A program made the position numbers and the translations under genes. Of a DNA stretch of 64,000 nucleotides, positions 52,669 through 62,256 are shown in pieces. Source of the DNA: Commensalibacter oyaizuii. GTDB taxonomy: Bacteria; Pseudomonadota; Alphaproteobacteria; Acetobacterales; Acetobacteraceae. The notes under the pieces were generated by a model. It did not search any database. It saw nothing but the letters and a program-made list of their open reading frames with translations, and was not told the DNA's origin. The stretch is taken from the NCBI RefSeq assembly GCF_029953265.1, contig NZ_JASBAO010000001.1, positions 1,187,501 through 1,251,500 of the forward strand, given 5' to 3'. How positions within the stretch are numbered: position 1 is the first letter of the stretch; the number at the start of each line of letters is the position of its first letter.

Positions 52669-54939
52669 TTATAAAGATTGTTTGATTGCAATAGTCGCTA
52701 AGTTAACAATTCCACGAGCTGTCGTACTTTCGGTCAAAATATGCAGGGGTTTCACCGCCCCAAGGGTTATTGGACCAATTTGTAATGCATCACCAACAAC
52801 ACGACTTAATGAAAAGCCAATATTCGCTGAATCTAAATCTGGCATAATCAACAAATTAGCATTCCCAACCAACGGAGAATTATCTACCAACCGTGCTCTG
52901 ATTGACGGGCTGAGTGCAGCGTCCCCTTGCATTTCACCGTCCACTTCAAGATCGGGATTACGTTCTTTAATCAATGCCAACGCTTCGCGCATTTTTTCAG
53001 CTGATCCTGATTTTCCAGTGCCAAACGATGAGTAAGATAACAATGCAGCCCTTGGAACCAATCCAAATGTTGATACCGCTTCTGAAGCAAGCAAGGTCAA
53101 TTCTGCTATTTCTTCGGCTGACGGATTTAAATGTAAATATGCATCCCCCATAAACAACACAACATTCGACTGTATTAAGGCAGATATTGTATAGAATTGC
53201 TTTACATCTTGACGTTTGGGGATAATATTTTTTAGATATTTAAAGTGACGATACCATTCACCATACCCCCCAATTAACGCCGCATCAACGTGTCCTTCAC
53301 GAAGCAACATCGCTGCTAGAACAGATTTCCTGCGATATAATTGTTCATAAGCCAAAGAAGGAGGAACACCCTGCCTTTCAACAAGATGCTGGTAAGGTTT
53401 CTCAAGAGCCTGTAACAAAAGATCGTCACGTGATGGTTCAAACACATGCACGTGCTTATCAACTTGTAAGCTTAATCCAAGACTTTTGATTTTTTCTTGT
53501 ATTCGCTCCTTATTACCAATAAGACAGGGCTTGGCCAAATTATCATTAACTAAAGTTTGAACAGCACGTAAAACACGCTCATTCTCACCTTCAGAAAATA
53601 CAACTTTTTTCAAATTCTCGCTTCTGCGCACGGCTTCAAACACAGGTTGCATAACCTGACTAGTACGAAAGACGAATTCTGACAGATGCTCGATATAAGC
53701 CTTGAAATCCTCGATTGGACGGGTTGCAACACCGCTATCCATTGCAGCCTTTGCAACAGCTGGAGCGATCTCCAAAATTAAACGAGGATCAAAAGGCTTT
53801 GGTAAAATATATTCAGGCCCAAAAGCAGGGCCTTCCCCACCGTAAGCAGCAATAACTGCCTCATTAGCCTCTAATGTTGCCAATTTTGCCAAAGCATAGA
53901 CAGCCGCATGCTGCATTGCTTCGTTAATTTGTTGGGCTCCAACATCTAGCGCCCCCCGAAAAATAAAAGGAAAACATAAAACGTTATTGACTTGATTGGG
54001 GTAATCCGAACGCCCTGTCGCAATAATGGCATCTTTTCGAACAGTTTTAACCTCGTCTGGGGTGATTTCAGGCTCGGGATTAGCCAAAGCCAAAATAACA
54101 GGCCTTTCAGCCATATGCTCCAAATATTCTGCTTTTAAAACGCCTGCTGCGGATAGGCCAAGAAAGATATCTGCCCCTTTAATCACTTCTGCAAGCGTGC
54201 GCGCGTTGGTTTCTTTGGCATAGCGTGCCATATTTTCAGGCATGTCTGGACTGCGTCCCTTCCATACCACACCATCAATATCAGTCAACGTGACATTTTC
54301 AACTTTCATTCCCATTCCGACCATTAAGTCGACACAGGCCATCGCCGCAGCACCCGCACCAGAGGTCACCAACTTGACATCTTCAAGCTTTTTATTTTGA
54401 ATTCGCAGTGCATTAACCAAAGCTGCGGTAACGACAATCGCGGTTCCGTGCTGATCATCATGAAAAACAGGGATATTCATTCTGGATTGTAAATTTTTTT
54501 CAATCTTAAAGCATTCTGGGGCCTTGATATCTTCAAGATTGATACCACCAAAAGTCGGTTCCAATGCTGCCACAACATCACAAAAATGATCGGGATCAGT
54601 AGCATCGACCTCGATATCAAAAACATCAATTCCAGCAAATTTTTTAAATAAAACGGCCTTTCCTTCCATAACAGGTTTTCCTGCTAGGGGGCCGATATTA
54701 CCTAAACCCAAAACAGCTGTACCATTAGAAATAACAGCAACCAAGTTCCCCTTTGCTGTGTATTTACTTGCCAAAGATGGATCTCTTTGTATTTCTAAAC
54801 ACGGCGCAGCAACACCTGGGGAATAGGCTAAAGACAAATCCCGTTGGGTAGCCATCCTTTTGGTTGGAGTAATGGTTAACTTACCTGCTGTTGGATATTG
54901 GTGATAATCCAAAGCTTCCTGTTTAAATTTTTGATCCAT
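52669..54939 (-). CDS. maeB: NADP-dependent malic enzyme with phosphotransacetylase-like domain
   Basis: This enzyme decarboxylates malate to pyruvate, making NADPH. The N-terminal malic domain holds [18 protein letters not shown] and [21 protein letters not shown]. Metal and substrate residues lie in [15 protein letters not shown] and [12 protein letters not shown], and the NADP-binding fold follows with [16 protein letters not shown]. From about residue 430 a domain related to phosphate acetyltransferase follows ([32 protein letters not shown]). It is usually not active as an acetyltransferase but regulates the enzyme, for instance by acetyl-CoA. The length of 756 is standard for this MaeB class. 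Confidence 0.95.
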   Translation of the reverse strand: MDQKFKQEALDYHQYPTAGKLTITPTKRMATQRDLSLAYSPGVAAPCLEIQRDPSLASKYTAKGNLVAVISNGTAVLGLGNIGPLAGKPVMEGKAVLFKKFAGIDVFDIEVDATDPDHFCDVVAALEPTFGGINLEDIKAPECFKIEKNLQSRMNIPVFHDDQHGTAIVVTAALVNALRIQNKKLEDVKLVTSGAGAAAMACVDLMVGMGMKVENVTLTDIDGVVWKGRSPDMPENMARYAKETNARTLAEVIKGADIFLGLSAAGVLKAEYLEHMAERPVILALANPEPEITPDEVKTVRKDAIIATGRSDYPNQVNNVLCFPFIFRGALDVGAQQINEAMQHAAVYALAKLATLEANEAVIAAYGGEGPAFGPEYILPKPFDPRLILEIAPAVAKAAMDSGVATRPIEDFKAYIEHLSEFVFRTSQVMQPVFEAVRRSENLKKVVFSEGENERVLRAVQTLVNDNLAKPCLIGNKERIQEKIKSLGLSLQVDKHVHVFEPSRDDLLLQALEKPYQHLVERQGVPPSLAYEQLYRRKSVLAAMLLREGHVDAALIGGYGEWYRHFKYLKNIIPKRQDVKQFYTISALIQSNVVLFMGDAYLHLNPSAEEIAELTLLASEAVSTFGLVPRAALLSYSSFGTGKSGSAEKMREALALIKERNPDLEVDGEMQGDAALSPSIRARLVDNSPLVGNANLLIMPDLDSANIGFSLSRVVGDALQIGPITLGAVKPLHILTESTTARGIVNLATIAIKQSL

Positions 54940-55050
54940 TTTTTCCTCTATTTAATTGATCAGAATTCTTAGCAAAGAATACCGATCAATCAAGCTTAAA
55001 ACATAAGCCATAAAAAGGAAATAACCATATTTTATAGGAAAAACACATTT

Positions 55051-55138
55051 TGGTGCGGCCGAGAAGACTCGAACTTCCACGGGGTTGCCCCCACAAGCAC
55101 CTCAAGCTTGCGCGTATACCATTCCGCCACGACCGCAC
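55051..55138 (-). tRNA. tRNA-Leu (GAG)
   Basis: On the minus strand the acceptor stem pairs GTGCGGT with GCCGCAC. The anticodon stem CAAGC/GCTTG holds the loop TTGAGGT, giving GAG (leucine, CTC). The long variable arm GTGGGGGCAACCCCGT is typical of class II tRNAs. The CCA end is encoded. Confidence 0.95.
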
Positions 55139-55189
55139 ATGACAAACCATTTATTGTAATGGTAAGATAATGTGCTTTCTCTATAACCG

Positions 55190-55897
55190 ATGAAAAGATT
55201 TCATGCAATGACCTTTCCACCAATATTTTTTCAAAAAAGCAAAAAAATTATCCCTTACCCCACTGCAATCGAAACAATGCGACACTATGTCGACCGTATC
55301 TATCATGAACAACAGCCTGAATGTCTTTGGTTTTTAGAGCATCCCCCATTATACACTGCGGGGACATCGGCTAAAGACCACGATTTGATAAATCAGCAAC
55401 ATTATCCCACCTATTACACCAATCGCGGTGGCCAATGGACTTATCACGGTCCAGGACAACGAATTATTTATTTTATGATGGACTTACGTCAAGATCATCA
55501 CGTCTTTCCACAAAGGGATATTCACGCATTTGTTAATATTATCGAGGACTGGATTATTTTAGCTTTAAAATCCTTTGATATCCACGCAGAAAAAAGACCA
55601 GATCGTATCGGATTATGGGTTGTTGATCCCATAACAAAAAAAGAAGAAAAAATAGCCGCCTTGGGAATTAAACTGACCCGTTGGATCAGCTGGCACGGTA
55701 TTGCGTTAAATGTTTATCCAAATCTAAATGATTATTCAGGGATTATTCCCTGTGGATTGACCGATTATGGGGTAACAAGCATGGAAAAACTTGGAATAAA
55801 GTGTTCTTTGGATGATGTCGATCAGGTTTTACTGAAACAATGGCAACATCTTTTCCAACACCCTTTGCGTGAGCGACAAATCTTATTAGACGATTAA
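55190..55897 (+). CDS. lipB: Octanoyltransferase
   Basis: LipB transfers the octanoyl chain from acyl carrier protein to lipoate-dependent enzymes, the first step of lipoic acid formation. The family motifs are visible: FLEHPPLYTAGTSAK, NRGGQWTYHGPGQRIIYFM, and the catalytic Lys in KIAALGIKLTRWISWHGIALN. The catalytic Cys is in YSGIIPCGLTDYGVTS. The length of 235 is normal. Two ATGs six codons apart could be the start. The neighbours are tRNA-Leu upstream and a convergent lolA-like gene; lipA is not in the window. Confidence 0.95.
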   Translation: MKRFHAMTFPPIFFQKSKKIIPYPTAIETMRHYVDRIYHEQQPECLWFLEHPPLYTAGTSAKDHDLINQQHYPTYYTNRGGQWTYHGPGQRIIYFMMDLRQDHHVFPQRDIHAFVNIIEDWIILALKSFDIHAEKRPDRIGLWVVDPITKKEEKIAALGIKLTRWISWHGIALNVYPNLNDYSGIIPCGLTDYGVTSMEKLGIKCSLDDVDQVLLKQWQHLFQHPLRERQILLDD

Positions 55898-55931
55898 AAT
55901 ATCATCACAGACTCGCCACCTCATAATGTTA

Positions 55932-56543
55932 TTATTTTTGCCCGTCAGGATAAGCAAAATATGATGCTGGGACTTGCACCCCTTGTTGAATATCCCTTAA
56001 ATCCATGATCGTGCGACCACCACGAACATCAACTGCCTGCATTTGCTCTAAGGTCAAGCGTCCCAATTCCTCTTTGAATCGCAGGGTTAATAACCCTTGT
56101 GAAGGGTTGTCTGCACTGGCTAATGAAATTTGTAATTGATGGGGGTGACGCTGCACATTCGTAACCAAAATCGGTTTAACCAAGTGAACAGGACTTTGTA
56201 ACATTAGTCCCAAGGGATTTCTGGATAATCCGATACGTGTAATTGACTGATGTGCAAATTCTTTGGCAACCATTCGCTTATCTTTGGCCACGACAATCAT
56301 AGTCGATGGGTATTCATAATTTAATCGTAGCTTCCCAGGTTCGTAAACAACCCGCCCTGAAGATTGCCCTCCATCTGGCCAAGTTTGAGTAAATTGTCCC
56401 TCAAACCCTTTTTCGTCATTTAAATAAGACTCAACCTGAGAAATGGCTGTTAATTCGCATGTTGGACGTGTTTCTTGACCAGCATGACATGCTGCCAACA
56501 AAATAGGAAACAATACTGCAAGACTTCTACGCGCCCACTTCAT
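55932..56543 (-). CDS. LolA-like outer-membrane lipoprotein carrier with a lipobox
   Basis: LolA shuttles lipoproteins across the periplasm to the outer membrane. The protein has LolA-type beta elements: VESYLNDEKGFEGQFTQTWP, SSGRVVYEPGKLRLNYEYPS, VVAKDKRMVAKEF and a C-terminal MDLRDIQQGVQVPASYFAYP. The signal peptide ends in LLAACHAG, which reads as a lipobox with Cys19, unlike canonical soluble LolA. It may therefore be membrane-anchored. The length of 203 fits. No lolB is beside it. It is convergent with lipB. Confidence 0.85.
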   Translation of the reverse strand: MKWARRSLAVLFPILLAACHAGQETRPTCELTAISQVESYLNDEKGFEGQFTQTWPDGGQSSGRVVYEPGKLRLNYEYPSTMIVVAKDKRMVAKEFAHQSITRIGLSRNPLGLMLQSPVHLVKPILVTNVQRHPHQLQISLASADNPSQGLLTLRFKEELGRLTLEQMQAVDVRGGRTIMDLRDIQQGVQVPASYFAYPDGQK

Positions 56544-56802
56544 TAACTTATCCTTTATTTTTCACAACAGCATGAACAATATTTAATACAATATAGGGAA
56601 AACAAGTTCAATCAATACGATATTTTATTACAATATTCACCAAATCTGATCCTTAATCATCTTTGCGTACAAAATAACTTGGTTTTACTTTTAGAAAATA
56701 CCATATTATATAAGATATTCTTGCAATAAAATCACTCTTTAGCTTCGAACGGTAAGGAGTTATCGACCTAACAATTTAAAAATTACACAATCAGATATTG
56801 CC

Positions 56803-57393
56803 ATGACTACCAAAAAAAAACGTTTTCGTGCCTTTGACCCAGACCCAGACCGCCCCGAAAGATGTTGCGATATGCCACACTGTCGTGAACCTGCTGGATA
56901 TAAAGCACCAAAATCACCAACAAAACTGAACGAATATTACTGGTTTTGTTTTGATCATATTAAAGAATACAATAAAAACTGGGATTTTTGTAAAGGAATG
57001 ACCCCCGCACAAATAGAACAGCAACTGCGTTCGGCCTCTGTGTGGGATAAACCTTCTTGGAAATTAGGACAATTAGGCAAAGCAGATTTATTACAGGAAC
57101 AATTTTTTAAAGATTCTTTGGGCATTTTCTCTAAACATTCTGGGTTTAATACACGCAAGCACTCACAACCTACACCTAAAAGTGCCCCCACCGAACTCAA
57201 AGACTCTCTTAAAATCTTGGGACTTACATGGCCAATTTCGCTTCAGGATTTAAAAAAACGCTATACATCCCTTGCCCGCCAATATCATCCAGATAGTAAC
57301 GGTGGGGACAGTCAATCCGAAGAACAATTTAAAACCATCAACGCAGCTTATTCCCAAGTAAGAACACATTTAATAAATTCTGTAGAAATCTAG
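56803..57393 (+). CDS. J-domain (DnaJ-like) protein
   Basis: This J-domain co-chaperone activates an Hsp70 partner. The first ~85 residues form a conserved alphaproteobacterial region with cysteines (CCDMPHCREPAGYKAP and WFCFDHIKEYN), which could bind metal. The C-terminal J domain (about 133-190) has LKILGLTWPISLQDLKKRYT and the HPD tripeptide in YHPDSNGG. The length of 196 is usual for this type. It sits 57 bases upstream of cobS, an arrangement seen across Alphaproteobacteria, but its link to cobaltochelatase is not established. Confidence 0.92.
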   Translation: MTTKKKRFRAFDPDPDRPERCCDMPHCREPAGYKAPKSPTKLNEYYWFCFDHIKEYNKNWDFCKGMTPAQIEQQLRSASVWDKPSWKLGQLGKADLLQEQFFKDSLGIFSKHSGFNTRKHSQPTPKSAPTELKDSLKILGLTWPISLQDLKKRYTSLARQYHPDSNGGDSQSEEQFKTINAAYSQVRTHLINSVEI

Positions 57394-57450
57394 TATAAAT
57401 TATATATTATTTGTAACAGCATTAACAATCGCCTTAAGGAGACTTTAATA

Positions 57451-58467
57451 ATGACTGAAACCTCTGATCAACCGATTATTTCAGGGAACAACGATCTGCC
57501 CCCCACTTCTATTTTATCTACTCCTGATAAAATCTTTAAGGTCAGAGAAACATTCCACATAGAGTTAGATATGGAAGTTCAAGGTTTTTCAGTTAAAACT
57601 GCCCTGGTACCCGATCTTGATCCAAGCTATTGCTTTGATAAAGAAATTACCCAAGCCATTTTGGCAGGTTTCAAGTATAATCGTCGTGTGATGGTGCAAG
57701 GGTTTCATGGAACGGGAAAATCCTCACATATCGAACAAATAGCTGCACGCCTAAACTGGCCCTGTGTTCGAATTAATTTAGACAGTCATATTTCTCGAAT
57801 TGATCTGATCGGCAAAGACGCCATCGTACTACAAGATGGCAAGCAGATCACTCAATTCAAAGAAGGATTATTACCATGGGCTTTGGAAAATCCTTGTGCC
57901 TTAATTTTTGATGAATATGATGCTGGCCGTCCTGATGTAATGTTTGTCATTCAAAGAGTTTTGGAGGCTGAAGGTAAATTAACCCTTCTGGATCAAAACC
58001 GGGTTATTCGTCCCCACCAAGCATTTCGTTTGTTCGCCACCGCCAACACCATTGGTCTTGGAGATACAACAGGACTGTATCATGGCACTCAACAAATTAA
58101 CCAGGGTCAAATGGATCGTTGGAATATTGTTGCATCGTTAAATTACTTGCCACACGAACAAGAAACACAAATTATCATGTCCAAGATGGGTGTATCTGAA
58201 AATGATAGTGAAGCAACAAAAATGATTAATTCAATGGTTGCTTTGGCCAATTTAACCCGCCATGGTTTTGCATCGGGGGAAATTTCGACCGTTATGTCTC
58301 CAAGAACTGTAATTACATGGGCTGAAAATTTCGAAATCTTTAAAGACCTGGCATTAGCTTTTCGCCTGACCTTTTTAAACAAGTGTGACGAAGCTGAACG
58401 TCAAACCGTTGCTGAATATTATCAGCGTTGTTTTAATATTGATCCATTAATTTCTGATGTTATTTAA
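57451..58467 (+). CDS. cobS: Aerobic cobaltochelatase subunit CobS
   Basis: CobS is the AAA+ ATPase that, with CobT, drives cobalt insertion by CobN in aerobic vitamin B12 synthesis. Walker A is GFHGTGKSSHIEQIAARL, Walker B is CALIFDEYDAGRPDV, and a sensor Asn lies in FRLFATANTIGLGDTTGLY. The length of 338 is normal. AAGGAG stands nine bases before the ATG. It is followed by cobT after 18 bases. No cobN or other cob genes are in this window, so a complete chelatase cannot be judged. Confidence 0.94.
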   Translation: MTETSDQPIISGNNDLPPTSILSTPDKIFKVRETFHIELDMEVQGFSVKTALVPDLDPSYCFDKEITQAILAGFKYNRRVMVQGFHGTGKSSHIEQIAARLNWPCVRINLDSHISRIDLIGKDAIVLQDGKQITQFKEGLLPWALENPCALIFDEYDAGRPDVMFVIQRVLEAEGKLTLLDQNRVIRPHQAFRLFATANTIGLGDTTGLYHGTQQINQGQMDRWNIVASLNYLPHEQETQIIMSKMGVSENDSEATKMINSMVALANLTRHGFASGEISTVMSPRTVITWAENFEIFKDLALAFRLTFLNKCDEAERQTVAEYYQRCFNIDPLISDVI

Positions 58468-58485
58468 TCCATAAAGAGGGATCCT

Positions 58486-60396
58486 ATGCAAGAAGATCAA
58501 AAAAAATCATCCTCTTCTCACACCCCTCCTTTGAAAAAAGAAACGTACGATCCAGAGCAATTTAAACAGGCAACCATTGGGGTCATTCATGCTTTGAGTG
58601 GGCGCACTGATACCAATGTTAATTTTTACTCTGGCCCCCTACGTCATCAAGCAACGCACAGTCATGTTACGCAAACCACTGTGCATTTGCCCACCCCACC
58701 CTCAGTACAAGACCCTATCGGATTAACACAATTACGCGGTGCTGCAGATTCAATCGCCCTGCGCTTGAAATATCATAACCCAAATATTCACGAAACCAAT
58801 CAACCCGAAATGGGAGATGCCAAAACAACATTTGATGCACTAGAGCAAGTCCGCGTTGAAGCACTGGGCAGTCAACACATGCAAGGCATTGCTGCCAATT
58901 TGCGCGCTGTTGTCGAATATACCAGTCATGCTGAGGGACATGCACGCATGAATAAAGCCGAGCAAATGCCCCCACAAACGGCACTGGCATTGCTAGCCAG
59001 AGAAAAATTAACAGGGGAACCCGTTCCAAAAGAATCTAGGCGCGTTTTACAATTATGGCGCAACCGTTTAAATAAAAATGGTGAGGATGCTTTGGAACAA
59101 ATGATGTTGCACATGCATAATCAAAAAGATTATGCCAAAGCAGCACAAAAACTGCTGACAGCATACCACTTGATGGAAGATTTAGAAGAAACAGAAAAAG
59201 AAAAAGAATCTTCAGATAACAATGATAATCAAGACCAAGACACCCCAGATAATCCAGATGAAACCCTTCAAGATGAACAATCAGAACCCCAAGAACAGCA
59301 ACAACCAGAAGAACAAACCCCTCAACTAGCCCAAGGTATGGATAATCTTGACCTTCCCGATGCACAAGAAGGCGAAGGTTTCGAAGCCCAAGAACAACCT
59401 GCCGGCCCACAAGAGGGACCCCCGCCCCCATTAAGTGAGGTCGAGGATCAACAATACCGCATTTATACTAAAAATTTCGATGAGGTTGTAACCGCTGATC
59501 AATTATGTAACGCTGAAGAACTTGCTTATTTGCGCAAACAATTAGATCAACAACTACATCATATCCAAAATGTTATTTCCAAACTTGCCAATCGTTTACA
59601 ACGCAAGCTGATGGCCCAACAAAGACGCAGTTGGAATTTTGATTTAGAAGAAGGTTTGCTTGATGCCAGTAAGTTACCACGCGTTATTTTAAACCCTGCC
59701 AGTTCGTTAACATTTAAACAGGAAAAAGAAACAGATTTTAAAGACACCATTGTTACTTTGCTAATTGATAATTCGGGTTCAATGCGTGGGAAACCGATCA
59801 GTATTGCCGCCATGTGTGGGGATATTTTGGCACGAACCTTGGAACGATGCGCTGTCAAAGTCGAAGTTTTGGGCTTTACCACCCGCGCATGGAAGGGAGG
59901 GCGCAGCCGTGAACAATGGTTAGGCAGTGGCCGACCCGTAGAACCTGGTCGCTTAAATGATTTACGTCATATAATTTATAAATCAGCCGATCAGCCTTGG
60001 CGACATGCTCGTCGTAACTTGGGCTTAATGTTACAAGAAGGAATATTAAAGGAAAATATTGACGGTGAGGCTTTACATTGGGCTTGGCAGAGATTGCGCC
60101 ATCGTACCGAAAATCGTAAAATCTTGATGGTTATTTCTGATGGCGCACCCGTTGATGATAGTACACTTTCTGCCAATAATCCAGAATATTTGGAATTACA
60201 TCTGCGCCGTATGATTGCCCGTATCGAAGCACAGCCAGATATTGAATTAACCGCAATTGGAATTGGTCATGACGTCACACGTTACTATCAACGTGCGGTT
60301 ACAATCACAAATGCCGAACAATTAGGGGGAACAATGATGCAAGAATTGGCAAACCTATTCGACATTAATCGTAAAACTATCCTCAAAAGAAACTGA
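58486..60396 (+). CDS. cobT: Aerobic cobaltochelatase subunit CobT
   Basis: CobT is the partner of CobS in the aerobic cobaltochelatase. The N-terminal helical region has [17 protein letters not shown] and [17 protein letters not shown] Gln/Glu/Asp-rich acidic linker (about residues 235-320) follows, which is typical. The C-terminal von Willebrand A domain has the metal site [10 protein letters not shown], then LTARIGHDV-like features ([15 protein letters not shown]). The length of 636 is normal. It ends with a hairpin shared with the convergent GMC oxidoreductase gene. Confidence 0.94.
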   Translation: MQEDQKKSSSSHTPPLKKETYDPEQFKQATIGVIHALSGRTDTNVNFYSGPLRHQATHSHVTQTTVHLPTPPSVQDPIGLTQLRGAADSIALRLKYHNPNIHETNQPEMGDAKTTFDALEQVRVEALGSQHMQGIAANLRAVVEYTSHAEGHARMNKAEQMPPQTALALLAREKLTGEPVPKESRRVLQLWRNRLNKNGEDALEQMMLHMHNQKDYAKAAQKLLTAYHLMEDLEETEKEKESSDNNDNQDQDTPDNPDETLQDEQSEPQEQQQPEEQTPQLAQGMDNLDLPDAQEGEGFEAQEQPAGPQEGPPPPLSEVEDQQYRIYTKNFDEVVTADQLCNAEELAYLRKQLDQQLHHIQNVISKLANRLQRKLMAQQRRSWNFDLEEGLLDASKLPRVILNPASSLTFKQEKETDFKDTIVTLLIDNSGSMRGKPISIAAMCGDILARTLERCAVKVEVLGFTTRAWKGGRSREQWLGSGRPVEPGRLNDLRHIIYKSADQPWRHARRNLGLMLQEGILKENIDGEALHWAWQRLRHRTENRKILMVISDGAPVDDSTLSANNPEYLELHLRRMIARIEAQPDIELTAIGIGHDVTRYYQRAVTITNAEQLGGTMMQELANLFDINRKTILKRN

Positions 60397-60408
60397 TAAA
60401 TCAACTGT

Positions 60409-60436
60409 ATGAATAGGTGTAATTACACCTATTCAT
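60409..60436. terminator. Bidirectional hairpin between cobT and the GMC gene
   Basis: ATGAATAGGTGT (60409-60420) and ACACCTATTCAT (60425-60436) form a perfect 12-bp stem around AATT. It lies 12 bases after cobT and ten before the convergent GMC gene stop. T-rich bases follow on the plus strand. Confidence 0.75.
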
Positions 60437-60445
60437 TATTAATAA

Positions 60446-61984
60446 CTAAAAGTCTTTTTGAATAATCGTTTCGATATTCCGCTCAGCTAAGGCGGCAATC
60501 GTTAAACTTGGATTTACTAAACCCGCACTTCCTGGCATTAATGCACCATCAATAACGTATAAATTTGAATAATTTTTTATACGCCCATAAGCATCTGTCG
60601 CCTTACCAATCACCGCACCCCCTAATGGATGAGCAGTAAAGTCAGCACGTACATCCGTTGATAGTGGAAATAATCCTGGAACTGACCCTGAGGCTTTAGC
60701 AATTTTATTATTTATCATCCGAATAGCTTCCTCTGTTTTGTCGCTATCGGTTTTGCGCCATTGCAGCTCTACATCCCCTGTTTTTGAATTATATACAAAA
60801 TTTGCCCTAGTCTCATCAAAGGTCATTCCAAGTGAGCCTGCCACACCAATATTCACAGCTATTCCAGGGGTAAACCAGTTTTCCAAAGTTACAGGAATCT
60901 GAGCAATGGTTTCATCATCTATCTTAGAGGCACAAGCCGAACCCTGTGTTAACCCTTCAGATCCAGAAAAAGATCTAACGACAATTGCGTCGCCATTACT
61001 ACCCCATCCTTGACCAATATGTTCATTTAAGGCTGGCAATGTGTTTAATGCCTTTGCTTTAACCAATAACTCTGATGTTCCAATTGAACCTGCCGCCAAA
61101 AATAAATAATCGCACGTTAACATATATGTATCCAAAACATCCCCTTGAGGATTTAATTTCGTAACTTTAACCTCATAATTTTTTCCATTATAAGAAATGG
61201 TTTGCACCTGATGCCCAGGATACACAGTGGAAAAACCACTATCTTGTGCGTATTTTAAATAGTTTTGAGTTAGATCAAACTTTGCACCATTACTATTTCC
61301 CAAATCCGTTTCACCAACAATAGCGGATGCGCGAACTTCATTATTTAGTTCTTTATAAATAATATCCCAATTAAACACTGAATCCACGCGATAAGGTTGA
61401 TATCCAGCCTTTTGACTTTGACTATCCCATGTTCTGGAATGCCCAAAAGGTTTTGATTGATAAATATCTTCTGGCATTGAATTAAGATTTAACACTTGCC
61501 TTACTAAAGGATAATATTTTTGATCCATTTCGCTATAATCGACGACGCCTTGAAATAATTGATCAAAATATTTTTGCTTTGGTTGAATCATAACACCCGT
61601 ATAAACAACAGATCCGCCACCAACACAGGCGCCACGCCATACATCAATATGATCATAACTGGTCACATCCATCACACCACCAAAATCATCAATAACGGCT
61701 GGAAAACCATTTAATTGTTTAACGTGTTGTCGATGCCAAAAACCACGTCCATCAGGTAAAACCTCATCTGTAAATGTTTTACGATCCTTGGATATAGGCC
61801 AATAAGACCCCCGTTCCAAAATTGTTGAGGCAATCCCCGCTTGTGCCAAACGCCATGCCGAAACAGCACCACCAAACCCTGAACCAATAATAATCACTTT
61901 TGAATGGGTAGGAGGTTTTGGAATATCTTCAAAAATTTCAGGAACAATTTCCTTATATTTATTTACAGGACTAAAAATACTCAT
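60446..61984 (-). CDS. GMC oxidoreductase, cholesterol-oxidase-like
   Basis: This FAD enzyme of the GMC family has the cholesterol-oxidase layout. The FAD motif is VIIIGSGFGGAVSAWRLAQA (about residues 29-48). It is followed by ILERGSYWP, then GGVMDVTSYDHIDVWRGACV and GGGSVVYTGVMIQP. Catalytic-type residues are His452 in TAHPLGGAVIG and Asn491 in VNPSLTIAALAERN, at the positions of the active-site His and Asn of cholesterol oxidases. There is no signal peptide. The length of 512 is right. The substrate could be a sterol or another secondary alcohol. It stands alone, with a very AT-rich 272-base region upstream of its start. Confidence 0.88.
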   Translation of the reverse strand: MSIFSPVNKYKEIVPEIFEDIPKPPTHSKVIIIGSGFGGAVSAWRLAQAGIASTILERGSYWPISKDRKTFTDEVLPDGRGFWHRQHVKQLNGFPAVIDDFGGVMDVTSYDHIDVWRGACVGGGSVVYTGVMIQPKQKYFDQLFQGVVDYSEMDQKYYPLVRQVLNLNSMPEDIYQSKPFGHSRTWDSQSQKAGYQPYRVDSVFNWDIIYKELNNEVRASAIVGETDLGNSNGAKFDLTQNYLKYAQDSGFSTVYPGHQVQTISYNGKNYEVKVTKLNPQGDVLDTYMLTCDYLFLAAGSIGTSELLVKAKALNTLPALNEHIGQGWGSNGDAIVVRSFSGSEGLTQGSACASKIDDETIAQIPVTLENWFTPGIAVNIGVAGSLGMTFDETRANFVYNSKTGDVELQWRKTDSDKTEEAIRMINNKIAKASGSVPGLFPLSTDVRADFTAHPLGGAVIGKATDAYGRIKNYSNLYVIDGALMPGSAGLVNPSLTIAALAERNIETIIQKDF

Positions 61985-62160
61985 TTTAAATTCTCGATAT
62001 TTTATGATATAAAAAAATAAATTTATAAAATATTAAGTATTTCTATAATATAGAATATAATAATTAAATTTATAAAATTAAATATGTACTTATAAATATT
62101 GCAATATTTATATTATTATAACATCTTTTACAATTTTATTATAACTATTTATAAGTATTA

Positions 62161-62213
62161 TATAATATTAGGGCTCAATCTATTATAAAAATAGATTGAG
62201 CCCTAATATTATA
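62161..62213. terminator. Long perfect hairpin in an AT-rich gap
   Basis: A 23-base arm (62161-62183, core TTAGGGCTCAATCTAT) pairs perfectly with 62191-62213 around a seven-base loop. It lies 43 bases beyond the aminotransferase stop on the minus strand and is probably its terminator. The rest of 61985-62256 is almost pure A/T, with nothing else recognisable; it also holds the promoter region of the GMC gene. Confidence 0.75.
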
Positions 62214-62256
62214 AATCCAAAATAAGAAAATTATTCTAAGATATTTTGTTTAGTTC

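Noticed and set aside
55032-55223. Small minus-strand frame over tRNA-Leu
   Set aside because: It reads through the tRNA and into lipB on the other strand; it is a chance frame.
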